NCBI GenBank assembly: GCA_014238065.1
Contig: JABABU010000033.1
Coordinates: 40,511-104,510 of the forward strand
Source: Actinomycetota bacterium
GTDB lineage: Bacteria; Actinomycetota; Acidimicrobiia; Acidimicrobiales; Poriferisodalaceae
DNA length: 64,000 nt
Reading direction: 5' to 3'
The notes under the pieces were generated by a model. That model ran no database searches. It was not told the origin of the DNA and saw only the letters and a program-made list of their open reading frames with translations. Shown here one piece after another: positions 17,269 through 25,864 of the stretch. Position 1 is the stretch's first letter; the number at the start of each line of letters is the position of its first letter. The position numbers were made by a program, and so were the translations under genes.

Positions 17269-19821
17269 GTGACTTCAGACGATCCGTACCGGCTCCCCAA
17301 TACCGTTCGACCGAGTCGCTACGACCTGCTGCTCGAGCCCGACCTCAATTCAGCAGCGTTCGCCGGGTCGGCCAGCATCCGATTGACCATCGACGAACCC
17401 ACCGACACGATCGTTCTGAACGCGATCGAACTCGACATCGACGCTGCCTCGCTGCTCTCGGACAACTCCAACGCGTTGACCCAGAAGATCGAGGTACGGT
17501 CGATCGAGCTCGATGAGGAAACCGAGCGAGCGACTGTCACGTTCGTCGAACCCGTGCCTGCTGGTCAGGCGACGCTCGATCTCGCGTTCAGAGGGACCCT
17601 GAACGACAAGCTGCGCGGGTTCTACCGGTCGACCTACACCGATGACGCAGGTGTCGAGCACACGCTGGCGACCACGCAGTTCGAATCGACGAACGCCCGC
17701 CGAGCATTCCCCTGTTTCGATGAACCAGAATTCAAAGCCGTGTTCGGGGTGACGCTGGTCGTTGCCGACGAGTTGATGGCAGTGTCGTGCGGCCACGTCC
17801 TGAGCGAAACCGATGCAGGAAACAGGCGCCGCCGAGTGACGTTCGCCGACACGATGTCGATGTCGACATACCTCGTCGCGTTCATCGTTGGCGAACTCGA
17901 GGTCACCGAGGCGCGGGTGGTCAATGGCACCCCGATTCGCATCGTCCACGTTCCAGGCAAGGGGCACCTCGCCAAGTTCGGGATGGACGTGGGAGCCTTC
18001 GCGTTGGAGTTCCTCGAGGGCTACTACGACATCGATTATCCCGGCGACAAGATCGACATGGTCGCCGTGCCCGACTTCGCGTTCGGCGCCATGGAGAACC
18101 TCGGATGCGTCACGTTCCGAGAGACGCTCCTCCTCGCCGACCTCGACACGGCGACCGATGCCGAACTCACTCGCATGGCCGACGTGATCTCGCACGAACT
18201 CGCTCACATGTGGTTCGGTGACCTCGTCACGATGGCCTGGTGGGAGGGCATCTGGCTGAAGGAGGCATTTGCGACCTTCATGGAGGTACAGACGGTCGAT
18301 GCATTCAGGTCGGAGTGGAAACGCTGGGAACAGTTCAGCCGCGAACGTTCGGCGGCGTTCGATGTCGACTCGCTTGCGTCAACCCGCCCCATCGAGTTTC
18401 CGGTTGTTTCACCGGATGACGCGGAGGCGATGTACGACATCCTCACATACGAGAAGGGCGCTGCCGTCGTGCGCATGCTCGAGCAATACCTCGGCGAGGA
18501 GGAGTTCCGCGCCGGCGTCCACCACTACCTCACGAAGCACGCCTACGGGAACACGAAGACCACCGACCTCTGGGATGCCCTCGAAGAGTCGACCGACTCG
18601 CCAGTGCGAGCGACGATGGACACCTGGATCTATCAGGGCGGGCACCCGATCATCGAGGTCTCGGCAACTGGCGGCACGGTCACATTGCGTCAGCGCCATT
18701 TTCGTTTCGACGGAACAGGTGACACCACTTGGGCAGTGCCGGTTGTCATGCGGCTCGGCGCCGGTGGCTCGGTGAAGGAGTACAGAACCTTGCTGACCGA
18801 CACAGCCACCACCATCGACACGGGCAGCGACATCGATTGGCTCATCGCAAACTCTGGTAGTAACGGCTTCTATCGGGTCGAGTACTCCGAGCAGCTCCGA
18901 TCGAGCCTCGTCGAGCAAGCCCAAGAGATACTCAGCGGCCCGGAGCGGGTCTCACTGGTCGATGATCTCGTCGCGTCGGTGGTGGCCGGTTCGGCATCGG
19001 CGATCGAGATCGTGAAGATGACCGAAGGGTTCACCTTCGAGGAGGACCTCGGAGTGTGGCGGGCATTGGCCGGAGGGCTCGGCATCGTGCATCGTCTCGT
19101 TGACGCCGACGCAAAAGTCGCCTTCGAACGCCGGGTCGGCGCAGCGGTTCGAGTCGCCTACGACATCATCGGTAACGAGCCTGCTGACGACGAAGACTCG
19201 CTGACCCGCGAGCTCCGCGGGCTCCTGCTCCGATTACTCGGCAGCATGGCCAACGACGCAGCTGCACAGAGCCAGGCTCGCGAACTCCTCGCCGCCTACT
19301 TCGACGAAGCGGCGTCGGTCGAGCCGAACCTGGCTGCAGCCGCTGTCAACGTCGTGGCCGGGGTTGGCACTGACGATGACTTCGCGGCGTACGTCGAACG
19401 ATTCCGCAGCGCATCAACCCCCCAGGAAGAGCAGCGTTTCCTTTTCGCCCTCGCCGCATTTCCCGAGGCCGATCAGATCGCCCAAGTGCTCGAGATGTGC
19501 CGCGAAGAGATCAGGAGCCAAACTGGGCCTTCGGTGATACTTCTCTCGATGCGAAACCGCAACCACGGTGCTGCCGTGTGGGAGTTCGTCGCCCGCAACT
19601 GGGACGAACTGACGACCCGGTTCCCTGACAATTCGATTTCGCGACTGCTCGGCGGCATCACCGAACTCAACGATGAGGCGCTGGCAGCTTCGGTGGCCGC
19701 CTTCATCGCCGAGCATCCAGTTCCACAGGGTGCAAAGACGATCGAGCAGCACGTCGAGCGAATGAACATAAACGTAGCGCTGCGTCAGCGCGAGGAAGAA
19801 CGGCTTGCAGCTGCTCTCTGA
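17269..19821 (+). CDS. pepN: M1-family aminopeptidase N
   Basis: 850 residues, the usual length for actinobacterial PepN. A zinc aminopeptidase of the cytosol that trims N-terminal residues from peptides. GAMEN (273-277) binds the substrate amino end; HELAH begins at residue 309 and is followed 18 residues later by the third zinc ligand in WLKEAFA. The C-terminal half (about 520-850) is the helical ERAP1-like domain. The chosen GTG 17269 gives VTSDDPYRLPNTVRPSRYDL, matching the family start; the open frame continues 50 codons upstream but that part looks non-coding. No good ribosome site is visible. A strong hairpin follows the stop. Confidence 0.95.
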   Translation: MTSDDPYRLPNTVRPSRYDLLLEPDLNSAAFAGSASIRLTIDEPTDTIVLNAIELDIDAASLLSDNSNALTQKIEVRSIELDEETERATVTFVEPVPAGQATLDLAFRGTLNDKLRGFYRSTYTDDAGVEHTLATTQFESTNARRAFPCFDEPEFKAVFGVTLVVADELMAVSCGHVLSETDAGNRRRRVTFADTMSMSTYLVAFIVGELEVTEARVVNGTPIRIVHVPGKGHLAKFGMDVGAFALEFLEGYYDIDYPGDKIDMVAVPDFAFGAMENLGCVTFRETLLLADLDTATDAELTRMADVISHELAHMWFGDLVTMAWWEGIWLKEAFATFMEVQTVDAFRSEWKRWEQFSRERSAAFDVDSLASTRPIEFPVVSPDDAEAMYDILTYEKGAAVVRMLEQYLGEEEFRAGVHHYLTKHAYGNTKTTDLWDALEESTDSPVRATMDTWIYQGGHPIIEVSATGGTVTLRQRHFRFDGTGDTTWAVPVVMRLGAGGSVKEYRTLLTDTATTIDTGSDIDWLIANSGSNGFYRVEYSEQLRSSLVEQAQEILSGPERVSLVDDLVASVVAGSASAIEIVKMTEGFTFEEDLGVWRALAGGLGIVHRLVDADAKVAFERRVGAAVRVAYDIIGNEPADDEDSLTRELRGLLLRLLGSMANDAAAQSQARELLAAYFDEAASVEPNLAAAAVNVVAGVGTDDDFAAYVERFRSASTPQEEQRFLFALAAFPEADQIAQVLEMCREEIRSQTGPSVILLSMRNRNHGAAVWEFVARNWDELTTRFPDNSISRLLGGITELNDEALAASVAAFIAEHPVPQGAKTIEQHVERMNINVALRQREEERLAAAL

Positions 19822-19831
19822 CTCCACACGC

Positions 19832-19868
19832 GCATCAGCCCCCGCCGGGGGGCAACGGGGACTGATGC
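19832..19868 (+). terminator. Hairpin after the M1 aminopeptidase gene
   Basis: Near-perfect 13-bp inverted repeat (19832-19844 with 19856-19868, one mismatch) around an 11-nt loop, 11 nt past the pepN stop. No T-tract follows, so it may act as a Rho-assisted end or an RNA-stabilising hairpin. Confidence 0.55.
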
Positions 19869-20021
19869 AACAGTCGAACGCCGGACATGTGGCGAGAAGG
19901 GATTCGCCGACACTGTCAATCGCCTTGACTCGCAAATAAAATCTAACGGTTCTGCGATGGGTCCTTCTGTTGTACCGATTCCATCGGCACTGACGCACCG
20001 AGGTTAAGTACATCAGCCAAG

Positions 20022-20156
20022 ATGGTCGACATGTTCGGCCGGCCGACTCGCAGGCGTTTACCCAGGTACTACGACGTATTCACCACCATGCTCGCTGTGA
20101 TCGTGGCAACAGCAGTGTTCGTCGGCGTCATCATGTGGGCGCTGGCCCAAGCCTGA
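20022..20156 (+). CDS. Small single-span membrane protein, unknown function
   Basis: 44 residues: a basic N-terminus (MVDMFGRPTRRRLPRYYD) and one strongly hydrophobic helix (about 22-43) ending WALAQA. Codon use and the positive-inside charge pattern look real, but nothing in it is recognised. It stands alone between the pepN hairpin and convergent genes for oxidase assembly. Small one-helix proteins of this shape are common accessory subunits of respiratory complexes; that is only a suggestion here. ATG 20031 is an alternative start. Confidence 0.5.
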   Translation: MVDMFGRPTRRRLPRYYDVFTTMLAVIVATAVFVGVIMWALAQA

Positions 20157-20161
20157 GTGGT

Positions 20162-20515
20162 TCAGACCCTTCCGCTCATCAGCCGTTCGGCGATGTGATC
20201 GGTCCACAGTGAAATGAACCACGGTGGAGGATTCTCACCGGTGGTCACCGTGCCGACAGGGTGACCTTCGGGGCAACGGGCCCGACCGCTCGGGTCGACC
20301 GTCAACTTCCACATCCTGTCCGGGTGAAGGATGACTGTCTCACGACCAACCGGGTCGACGCTCTGCGCGTAGAAGCCATCGTCCACGGGGTACAAGCAAC
20401 TGGAGGGTGCAATCTCCTTGGCCACCTCTTCGGCTGGCCACACGAGTGATGCACCACACTCAACGCACGCAAAGAGAACTCGGCAACGGGGCATGCCTAC
20501 CCGTCGGCGGGACAC
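20162..20515 (-). CDS. Hypothetical protein with CxxC motif
   Basis: 117 residues, not recognised. A CVECG motif near residue 16 and a further Cys pair in the first half (SSCLYP, ARCPEGH) suggest a small metal-binding or zinc-ribbon-like fold: the order is CVEC then a later CPEGH. No membrane segment or signal peptide. GTG 20515 is preceded by AAGAG at a suitable distance; ATG 20494 is an alternative. It is the gene after ctaG on the minus strand, separated by 27 nt, so it may belong to the sco-ctaG operon. Confidence 0.6.
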   Translation of the reverse strand: MSRRRVGMPRCRVLFACVECGASLVWPAEEVAKEIAPSSCLYPVDDGFYAQSVDPVGRETVILHPDRMWKLTVDPSGRARCPEGHPVGTVTTGENPPPWFISLWTDHIAERLMSGRV

Positions 20516-20542
20516 GTCACACTCTTGAGTTCTTGAGCGGTA

Positions 20543-21364
20543 TCAGCCAGCCTGAATCGTCGGCACCGGAGCTTCACGTGGCTCCGCCATCCACTTCATC
20601 ATCATTGCCAGCATTGTTCCCCAGACGATGGGGATGCCTCCGAGCTTCATCACCAGACCGGCGATCTGCTGGTCGGTGTCAGCAGCGAGGCTGTGGAAGC
20701 GCGGCGCCAACTCATAGGTCGAGTACAGCGGGAACGTTGCGAACGTCAGGAAGCCGCCGGGTATGGCCGGAACAACGCCGGCGGCGAGGAACAGGTACGC
20801 CATCTTCACCGGGTACTGGCTCCCGGTCATCTCTGGTAACGGCGAGAGGATCGGAATCCACAACACAAACCCGGACAGCAACCAGATGATGTCCATCGCG
20901 AACGAACCAAACTGAGTTGATCGCAGCGTGTCGACTGCCCACGGTGAATGAGTGAAGATGAGCGTGAGGTTGAACACCACGCCAGCGGTGACGGGGCGAG
21001 ACAGGCGAAGGGCTGTCCTGTGAACCGACGGTCGCCCAAGCATCTGGCGGGCCATCCATTCAGGGACACCGAGCAGCATCAGCGGTGCCGCGACCAGTGT
21101 GTAGAGCAGGTATTGAACCATGTGGGCGCTGGCAAGATAGCTGGCGCCGAGGAGTCCGAGGGGCCAATCGGTCGCGACCCAGAAGACGAGCACTCCAGCC
21201 AGGAAGAAACGGGTCTTCGCCGAGGTGTCGGAGTTCGGCCCCTGGCGTCGCCGCATCGCCATCAGGTACGGGAGCGAGATGAGCACGACCATCGCCCAGA
21301 TGCCCGGGTAGGCGCGGAAGTTCCACGTCCACGGCACCTCGATGGTCGAACACCAAAACTGCAT
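20543..21364 (-). CDS. ctaG: Cytochrome c oxidase assembly protein, caa3-type CtaG
   Basis: 273 residues with about seven membrane helices. It matches the caa3_CtaG family, which helps insert copper into cytochrome oxidase subunit I in Gram-positive bacteria and is unrelated to the proteobacterial CtaG/Cox11. Recognisable stretches are SAHMVQYLLYTLVAAPLMLLG and FTHSPW, with conserved His residues in the membrane. Its ATG directly follows the stop codon of the sco gene, so the two are co-translated. Confidence 0.9.
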   Translation of the reverse strand: MQFWCSTIEVPWTWNFRAYPGIWAMVVLISLPYLMAMRRRQGPNSDTSAKTRFFLAGVLVFWVATDWPLGLLGASYLASAHMVQYLLYTLVAAPLMLLGVPEWMARQMLGRPSVHRTALRLSRPVTAGVVFNLTLIFTHSPWAVDTLRSTQFGSFAMDIIWLLSGFVLWIPILSPLPEMTGSQYPVKMAYLFLAAGVVPAIPGGFLTFATFPLYSTYELAPRFHSLAADTDQQIAGLVMKLGGIPIVWGTMLAMMMKWMAEPREAPVPTIQAG

Positions 21365-21985
21365 CTACTCTGCTTCCTCGTCATCCGCTGTGATCGCGTG
21401 CAGAACCGGCAAGTCCCTCACCCAATGAGTCTGCCTCGTTCCTTGGGGGTACACGCTGTAGGCGAATCCATCAGGAGCAAAAGCGAAGACCTGACCAGCG
21501 TGGCCAAAGGTGTAGTCGTCCCCCGCACCCTCACGTTCCGCCAGAGGAACGTCGAAGAGGATCTGGGCCGCGTCGAGTTCGGCCTGCGTGCCGATGAGCC
21601 CGACAAAACTGGTCTCGTAGTTGTCGAGAAATCGACGAATGCGGGCGGGATCGTCCCTCTCCGGATCCACAGAGATGAAGATCACCTTGACGTTGTCCGG
21701 CATCGTCGGCCGTTCGAGAACTTGACTCAGCTGGGCAAGGTGGACCGGGCAGATGTCGGGACAGTTCGTGTAGCCGAAGTAGATCAGCGTCAGCAGGCCT
21801 TCGGTCTCGGCACGGAGGTCGTACACGTCGCCGGCCGTGTCGGTGAGCACGACGTCTGGCTTCTCGAGTGGGATGGCGAGGTCGACGCCCGCGAACTCAC
21901 CTTCGAACTCATCGGAACCGGCGCACGCAGCGAGCAAGATGATGCACGCCAGCCCTGCGACCAGCGTCGCTGGGGACCGACGCAT
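21365..21985 (-). CDS. SCO1/SenC family copper chaperone lipoprotein
   Basis: 206 residues. Signal peptide with lipobox LLAAC (Cys21), so it is anchored outside the membrane. The thioredoxin-like domain holds the copper site: Cys75 and Cys79 in TNCPDICP, and His162 in FGHAGQVFAF. SCO proteins deliver copper to, or reduce, the CuA centre of cytochrome c oxidase. ATG 21985 was chosen because it gives a proper lipoprotein signal; an upstream in-frame start at 22027 would put 14 polar residues before it. Adjacent to ctaG with no gap. Divergent from the RdhA-like gene. Confidence 0.93.
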   Translation of the reverse strand: MRRSPATLVAGLACIILLAACAGSDEFEGEFAGVDLAIPLEKPDVVLTDTAGDVYDLRAETEGLLTLIYFGYTNCPDICPVHLAQLSQVLERPTMPDNVKVIFISVDPERDDPARIRRFLDNYETSFVGLIGTQAELDAAQILFDVPLAEREGAGDDYTFGHAGQVFAFAPDGFAYSVYPQGTRQTHWVRDLPVLHAITADDEEAE

Positions 21986-22053
21986 GACTGAAACGCTACA
22001 AGCGTCCCGGTCGCTAGCTACACGCATCGTCTGCTGGTCTGTAGCTTGTCAAG

Positions 22054-23277
22054 ATGGTACGAGCGGACCGAGATCGTCGAGTGATGGCACGCGCTGTCGC
22101 CTCCGTCGCAACCGACGACTCCGATGCTGCGTCAGGATTCGTGCTCGACGAAGGATTCGAGCGATTCAGCCAGGTCGACGACGTGTTCAGCCGCTCGTCG
22201 TGGGACGAACGAATCCGATCGGAGAAATCGGCCAAGTTCTACGCCACGTACCGACGTCCGCTGGCCAATTGGAAGTCGGCGCCGGGGTTCCAGCAACGCG
22301 ACTACGCGTTCCGGAACGCCGCGTGGCATGTCACCGACCTGATAGCGGCGTTCGATGGTGAGTCGCGAAACAGGGACGGCTTTCTCGATCCGCTCTCGGC
22401 TCTCCAAGACGGGCCTGATGAACGGATCCAGATCGGTACTCCCGCAGATGCAGCAAAGGAGATCAAGCACATCGCCAAGGCGGTCGGAGCTGATCTGGTC
22501 GGGATCACCGCCTTCGACGAACGGTGGGTGTACACCGAACGCTTCGATCCAGGTGCCGAGGGCCCTCGACCCAATCCGCTGCCAGAAGGACTCGAGCACT
22601 GCATCATGATCGGGCAGGCGATGGATCCCGACCTGATCCAGACCGCCCCATCCGCTCTGGCCGGAGCGTCGACCGGGCTTGGCTATTCACACGACGTCGT
22701 GGTGCTGCTGACACTTGCTCAGTACATCAAGAATCTCGGCTACGAGGCGGTCGCCTCGATGAACGACACCGCGCTGGCCATCCCGCTGGCGATCAAGGCC
22801 GGACTCGGCGAGTACGGCAAGCACGGGCTGCTGATCACTCCAGAGTTCGGGCCGAGCCTCAGGTTGGGAAAGATCTTCACGGACATGCCGCTCGCGCACG
22901 ACAAGCCGATCGACTTCGGTGTCAAACAGATGTGCAACATGTGCAATGCCTGCTCAAAGGCGTGCCCCAGCAAGGCCATCCCCGACAACGAGCCGAACAA
23001 CCGGCTTCACAACCGCTCGAACATCAGCGGCATCACGAAGTGGTCGATCGATGGCGAGAAGTGTTTCGGCTACTGGTCGAAGATCAACAGCGACTGCTCG
23101 GTCTGCATCCGAGCGTGCCCGTACACCCGTGATTACCGGTCTCGGCGAAACCGCGTGTGGCTCCGACTGTCGAAACGACTCCCGAAACTCGCGCTGCGAC
23201 TCGACCGACGTGAAGGTGGCGGAGAACGCAAAGCGGCCGTCGAATGGTGGCCAGTCGAGATCAAACCCCGCGAGTGA
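22054..23277 (+). CDS. Reductive dehalogenase-like protein (RdhA family), no Tat signal
   Basis: 407 residues. The C-terminal half matches reductive dehalogenases: the cobalamin-domain run GEYGKHGLLITPEFGPS, then KIFTDMPLAHDKPIDFGVK, then two iron-sulfur motifs, Cys294/297/300/304 (CNMCNACSKACP) and Cys337/348/351/355 (ending CSVCIRACP). This order and the W-x-D-x-EKC-x3-W spacing separate it from epoxyqueuosine reductase, its closest relative in fold. Respiratory RdhA proteins have a Tat signal and a small RdhB anchor; neither is visible, so this is a soluble cytosolic member, perhaps catabolic. The first 100 residues are not recognised. The start is uncertain (ATG 22054 or 22084). Confidence 0.82.
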   Translation: MVRADRDRRVMARAVASVATDDSDAASGFVLDEGFERFSQVDDVFSRSSWDERIRSEKSAKFYATYRRPLANWKSAPGFQQRDYAFRNAAWHVTDLIAAFDGESRNRDGFLDPLSALQDGPDERIQIGTPADAAKEIKHIAKAVGADLVGITAFDERWVYTERFDPGAEGPRPNPLPEGLEHCIMIGQAMDPDLIQTAPSALAGASTGLGYSHDVVVLLTLAQYIKNLGYEAVASMNDTALAIPLAIKAGLGEYGKHGLLITPEFGPSLRLGKIFTDMPLAHDKPIDFGVKQMCNMCNACSKACPSKAIPDNEPNNRLHNRSNISGITKWSIDGEKCFGYWSKINSDCSVCIRACPYTRDYRSRRNRVWLRLSKRLPKLALRLDRREGGGERKAAVEWWPVEIKPRE

Positions 23278-23319
23278 AGTCAGTCTCCCACCCCGAGTGC
23301 AGATACTGAGGACGAGCGT

Positions 23320-25371
23320 TCACTTCTCTTCGGGTCGAACATTGACCCGATTGTCGTGGAACACTGCGCCTCGAGCCATGTCGGCATCGGTCTCAGCTGT
23401 CGTCGCGTTCACGCTGGCGCTGCCGTGCTGTGGCCACAAACCCTTGCTCGTGACAGCGACACCTGGTCTCTGATCGTGGACGACGTCGGCGACACCGGCG
23501 AAGGCGCCCCGCTCATTTTCGACCAGCACCGCGTCGCCGTCAGCGACTCCGAGGGCAGCAGCATCAGCCGCGTTCACGGAGATCACCTGACTTCCTGCCC
23601 GCTGATGATGTTCGCTGCTACCGAAACTCGAGTTGAGGAGGTGATGATTTGCTCCAGCCACCAGTGCGAGCGATCCGTCGGCCGACGCATTGGCTTCGGT
23701 CGGCGGGGCGTAATCGGGAAACCGGCCGAAGCCATCGGCCTGGGCGCTGGCACTGGCGAACTCGAATAAGCCACTCGCTGTCGGGAATCGTTCCTCGCAA
23801 GGCAGGTACGGGTCGGGAACGTTGAGGCGCTGAAATCCATTCTCCCTGAGCGTCTGCAGCGTGATGCCATCCAGAGAAGGGTGTGGCGAGTCGAGCAGGG
23901 CTTCGGCCAGGTCTTCGTCGCTGGCGTGCAGCTCAGCATCGTCGAGCCCCATCGCGCCCGCGAGTCTTCGGAAGATGGCGGTGTTCGACAGGCAATCTCC
24001 GGGGGCGGCTGTCACCGGCTCGTTCAATGCGAGGTACAGGTGGGCATAGGAGTCCTGGAGATCGAACTGTTCGAGCTGGGTCGTGGCTGGCAGAACAATG
24101 TCGGCGTAGTCGATGGTCGGCGTCATCACCTGGTCGATCACGACCGTGAAGAGGTCATCGCGAGAAAGACCTTCTCTTACACGGCTTTGCTCGGGATTTG
24201 AGACGACCGGATTCGCACCCGAGATCACGAGGGCGTTCACCGGAGGATCGTCGAGTTCGAGCAACGCTTCACCGAGTCGTGTCATCGCGAGCGTTCGCCG
24301 CGGGCTCGGTTGCAGCGACGGCATCGAGAGCGCGTGTCGATTGACGCCGTACACCGGACTGGTCGAATAGGTGAGTCCGCCGCCGAGCTGCGAATAGTCG
24401 CCATTCAGAGCCGGCAGGCACGAGATGATCCGAGCCGCTTGGCCGCCTCCAGCATGCCGTTGCATGCCCATCGACAACTTGATGGCAACGGGTCGGTTCA
24501 CCGCAAAGACCTCGGCCAGCCGATGGACATCGACGACATCGATCCGGCATACGGCTGCAGCGCGTTCGGCCGACCACGTCGAGAGGATCTCGTCGCAGAA
24601 TTCTGCCCATCCGAACGTCATCGCGTCGAGATAGTCGAGATTGATGGCGTCGGTCCCCACGAGATGCGCCATGACTCCAAGCCCGAGGGCACCATCGGTA
24701 CCCGGCATCGGCGCGATGTGAAGGTCGGACCGTCGAGTTGTGCGGGTCGCTGCAGGGTCGATGGCGACGATCGGGGCCCCGTTACGTTGAGCTTGCCTGA
24801 CGAACGGAAACAGGTGCTGGTTGGACGTCAGGGTGTTCGTGCCCCACAGAACGACGGCGCCCGCCTTGCCGATGTGCTCAGGGTCCAAGCTGCTCGATGT
24901 TCCGGAGGTGTAACTGACTCCCGCGTGACCGGCGACCGAACAGATCGTCACAGCATGGCGAGACGCACCGAGTCGGTGAAACAGACGTCCTCCTGCACCG
25001 TCTGGCCCTTGGAGGTACCCGACTGTGCCGGTGCCTCGGAACGGCCAGATGCCCTCTGGCCCGACCGTGTCGATCACCTCGTGAAGTCGCGCCGCCATCT
25101 CTTCGAATGCTTCTTCGAGGCTGATGGGCTCGAATCGGCCCTCGCCTTTCGCTCCGACTCGGCGCAATGCCGTCGTCAACCGATCAGGTCGATTCGAGTG
25201 CTCGATATACGGATTGACCTTCACGCACAAACCACCAGCCGTGAACCGATGATCGGGATTTCCGCGGAGGCGCACCGGCCTGCCGTCTTCATCGAGCGTC
25301 ACGATCCAGGAACACGCGTCAGGGCAGTTCAGGGGGCAGACACCCGTTCTCGTCGTCTCGCCTGCCGCCAT
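23320..25371 (-). CDS. Molybdopterin-dependent oxidoreductase (DMSO reductase superfamily)
   Basis: 683 residues. An N-terminal 4Fe-4S motif is present: Cys12, Cys16, Cys20 in CPLNCPDAC, with Cys49 in GGLCVK. Molybdopterin-domain blocks follow (VVLWGTNTLTSNQH, ISGANPVVSNPEQSR, DYADIVLPATTQLEQFD), and the C-terminal dinucleotide-binding domain contains NHHLLNSSFG and VISVNAADAAALGVADGDAV. There is no Tat signal, so it is cytosolic. The substrate cannot be read from sequence; related proteins act on formate, nitrate, thiosulfate or aromatic compounds. It is convergent with the RdhA-like gene (43 nt apart). The cofactor genes moaC, moaA and moeA are in this window. Confidence 0.9.
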   Translation of the reverse strand: MAAGETTRTGVCPLNCPDACSWIVTLDEDGRPVRLRGNPDHRFTAGGLCVKVNPYIEHSNRPDRLTTALRRVGAKGEGRFEPISLEEAFEEMAARLHEVIDTVGPEGIWPFRGTGTVGYLQGPDGAGGRLFHRLGASRHAVTICSVAGHAGVSYTSGTSSSLDPEHIGKAGAVVLWGTNTLTSNQHLFPFVRQAQRNGAPIVAIDPAATRTTRRSDLHIAPMPGTDGALGLGVMAHLVGTDAINLDYLDAMTFGWAEFCDEILSTWSAERAAAVCRIDVVDVHRLAEVFAVNRPVAIKLSMGMQRHAGGGQAARIISCLPALNGDYSQLGGGLTYSTSPVYGVNRHALSMPSLQPSPRRTLAMTRLGEALLELDDPPVNALVISGANPVVSNPEQSRVREGLSRDDLFTVVIDQVMTPTIDYADIVLPATTQLEQFDLQDSYAHLYLALNEPVTAAPGDCLSNTAIFRRLAGAMGLDDAELHASDEDLAEALLDSPHPSLDGITLQTLRENGFQRLNVPDPYLPCEERFPTASGLFEFASASAQADGFGRFPDYAPPTEANASADGSLALVAGANHHLLNSSFGSSEHHQRAGSQVISVNAADAAALGVADGDAVLVENERGAFAGVADVVHDQRPGVAVTSKGLWPQHGSASVNATTAETDADMARGAVFHDNRVNVRPEEK

Positions 25372-25412
25372 CCTGGCAGGCTACGGCGCCTCACCGAACC
25401 TGGCTGAACAGT

Positions 25413-25835
25413 TCAGGACACATCTTGGCGGGACCGATGTTTTCGGGAGCGCAGCACCCTGACCGCGAACAGAACTAGCACGAGGGTCGGTCCGATGAGC
25501 GGATGAAGAGCGATCGACATGATCACTGCGAGGAACCACGCCCCGGTCCTGGCCAAGTTCGCGGTGTTCGATGATGTCTCAGGGACAACGGTGAGAGCGA
25601 CATCTTCACCAAGCGAGTCGGCCGCCCTCGACACATCCTCTTCGCGGACCATCACGGGCCAAAGCCCGATCATGGGATCCACACCGAAACCCGCACCAGA
25701 CCGATTGATGCCGACCATCGCGTCAATGCCATCGTGCTGAAGCCGATTCGCCATGGCAATCGCTTCGAACTCCGTCGTGGCGGTGACGATCACGGCGAGG
25801 CAGCCGGGGTCAGGCTCGCTCCCGCTCTCCACCAT
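25413..25835 (-). CDS. DUF2007-like domain membrane protein
   Basis: 140 residues. The first part (VTATTEFEAIAMANRLQHDGIDAMV) looks like a DUF2007 putative signal-transducing domain, whose function is unknown. Residues about 93-128 hold one or two membrane helices with a basic C-terminus. It lies 29 nt after the peptide-type permease gene, so the two are probably co-transcribed. Weak family match; no catalytic residues visible. Confidence 0.6.
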   Translation of the reverse strand: MVESGSEPDPGCLAVIVTATTEFEAIAMANRLQHDGIDAMVGINRSGAGFGVDPMIGLWPVMVREEDVSRAADSLGEDVALTVVPETSSNTANLARTGAWFLAVIMSIALHPLIGPTLVLVLFAVRVLRSRKHRSRQDVS

Positions 25836-25864
25836 GGTTTCGAACCTAGCCCGTCAGCTTGCAA

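Noticed and set aside
20948..21991. Plus-strand open frame of 347 codons
   Set aside because: It lies antisense to ctaG and sco, has an unusual charged composition, and no motifs.
22054..23277. Epoxyqueuosine reductase (QueG)
   Set aside because: The iron-sulfur spacing and the W-x-D-x-EKC segment fit RdhA better, though the fold is related.
24310..25407. Plus-strand open frame of 365 codons
   Set aside because: Antisense to the molybdopterin oxidoreductase, which has clear family motifs; this frame does not.
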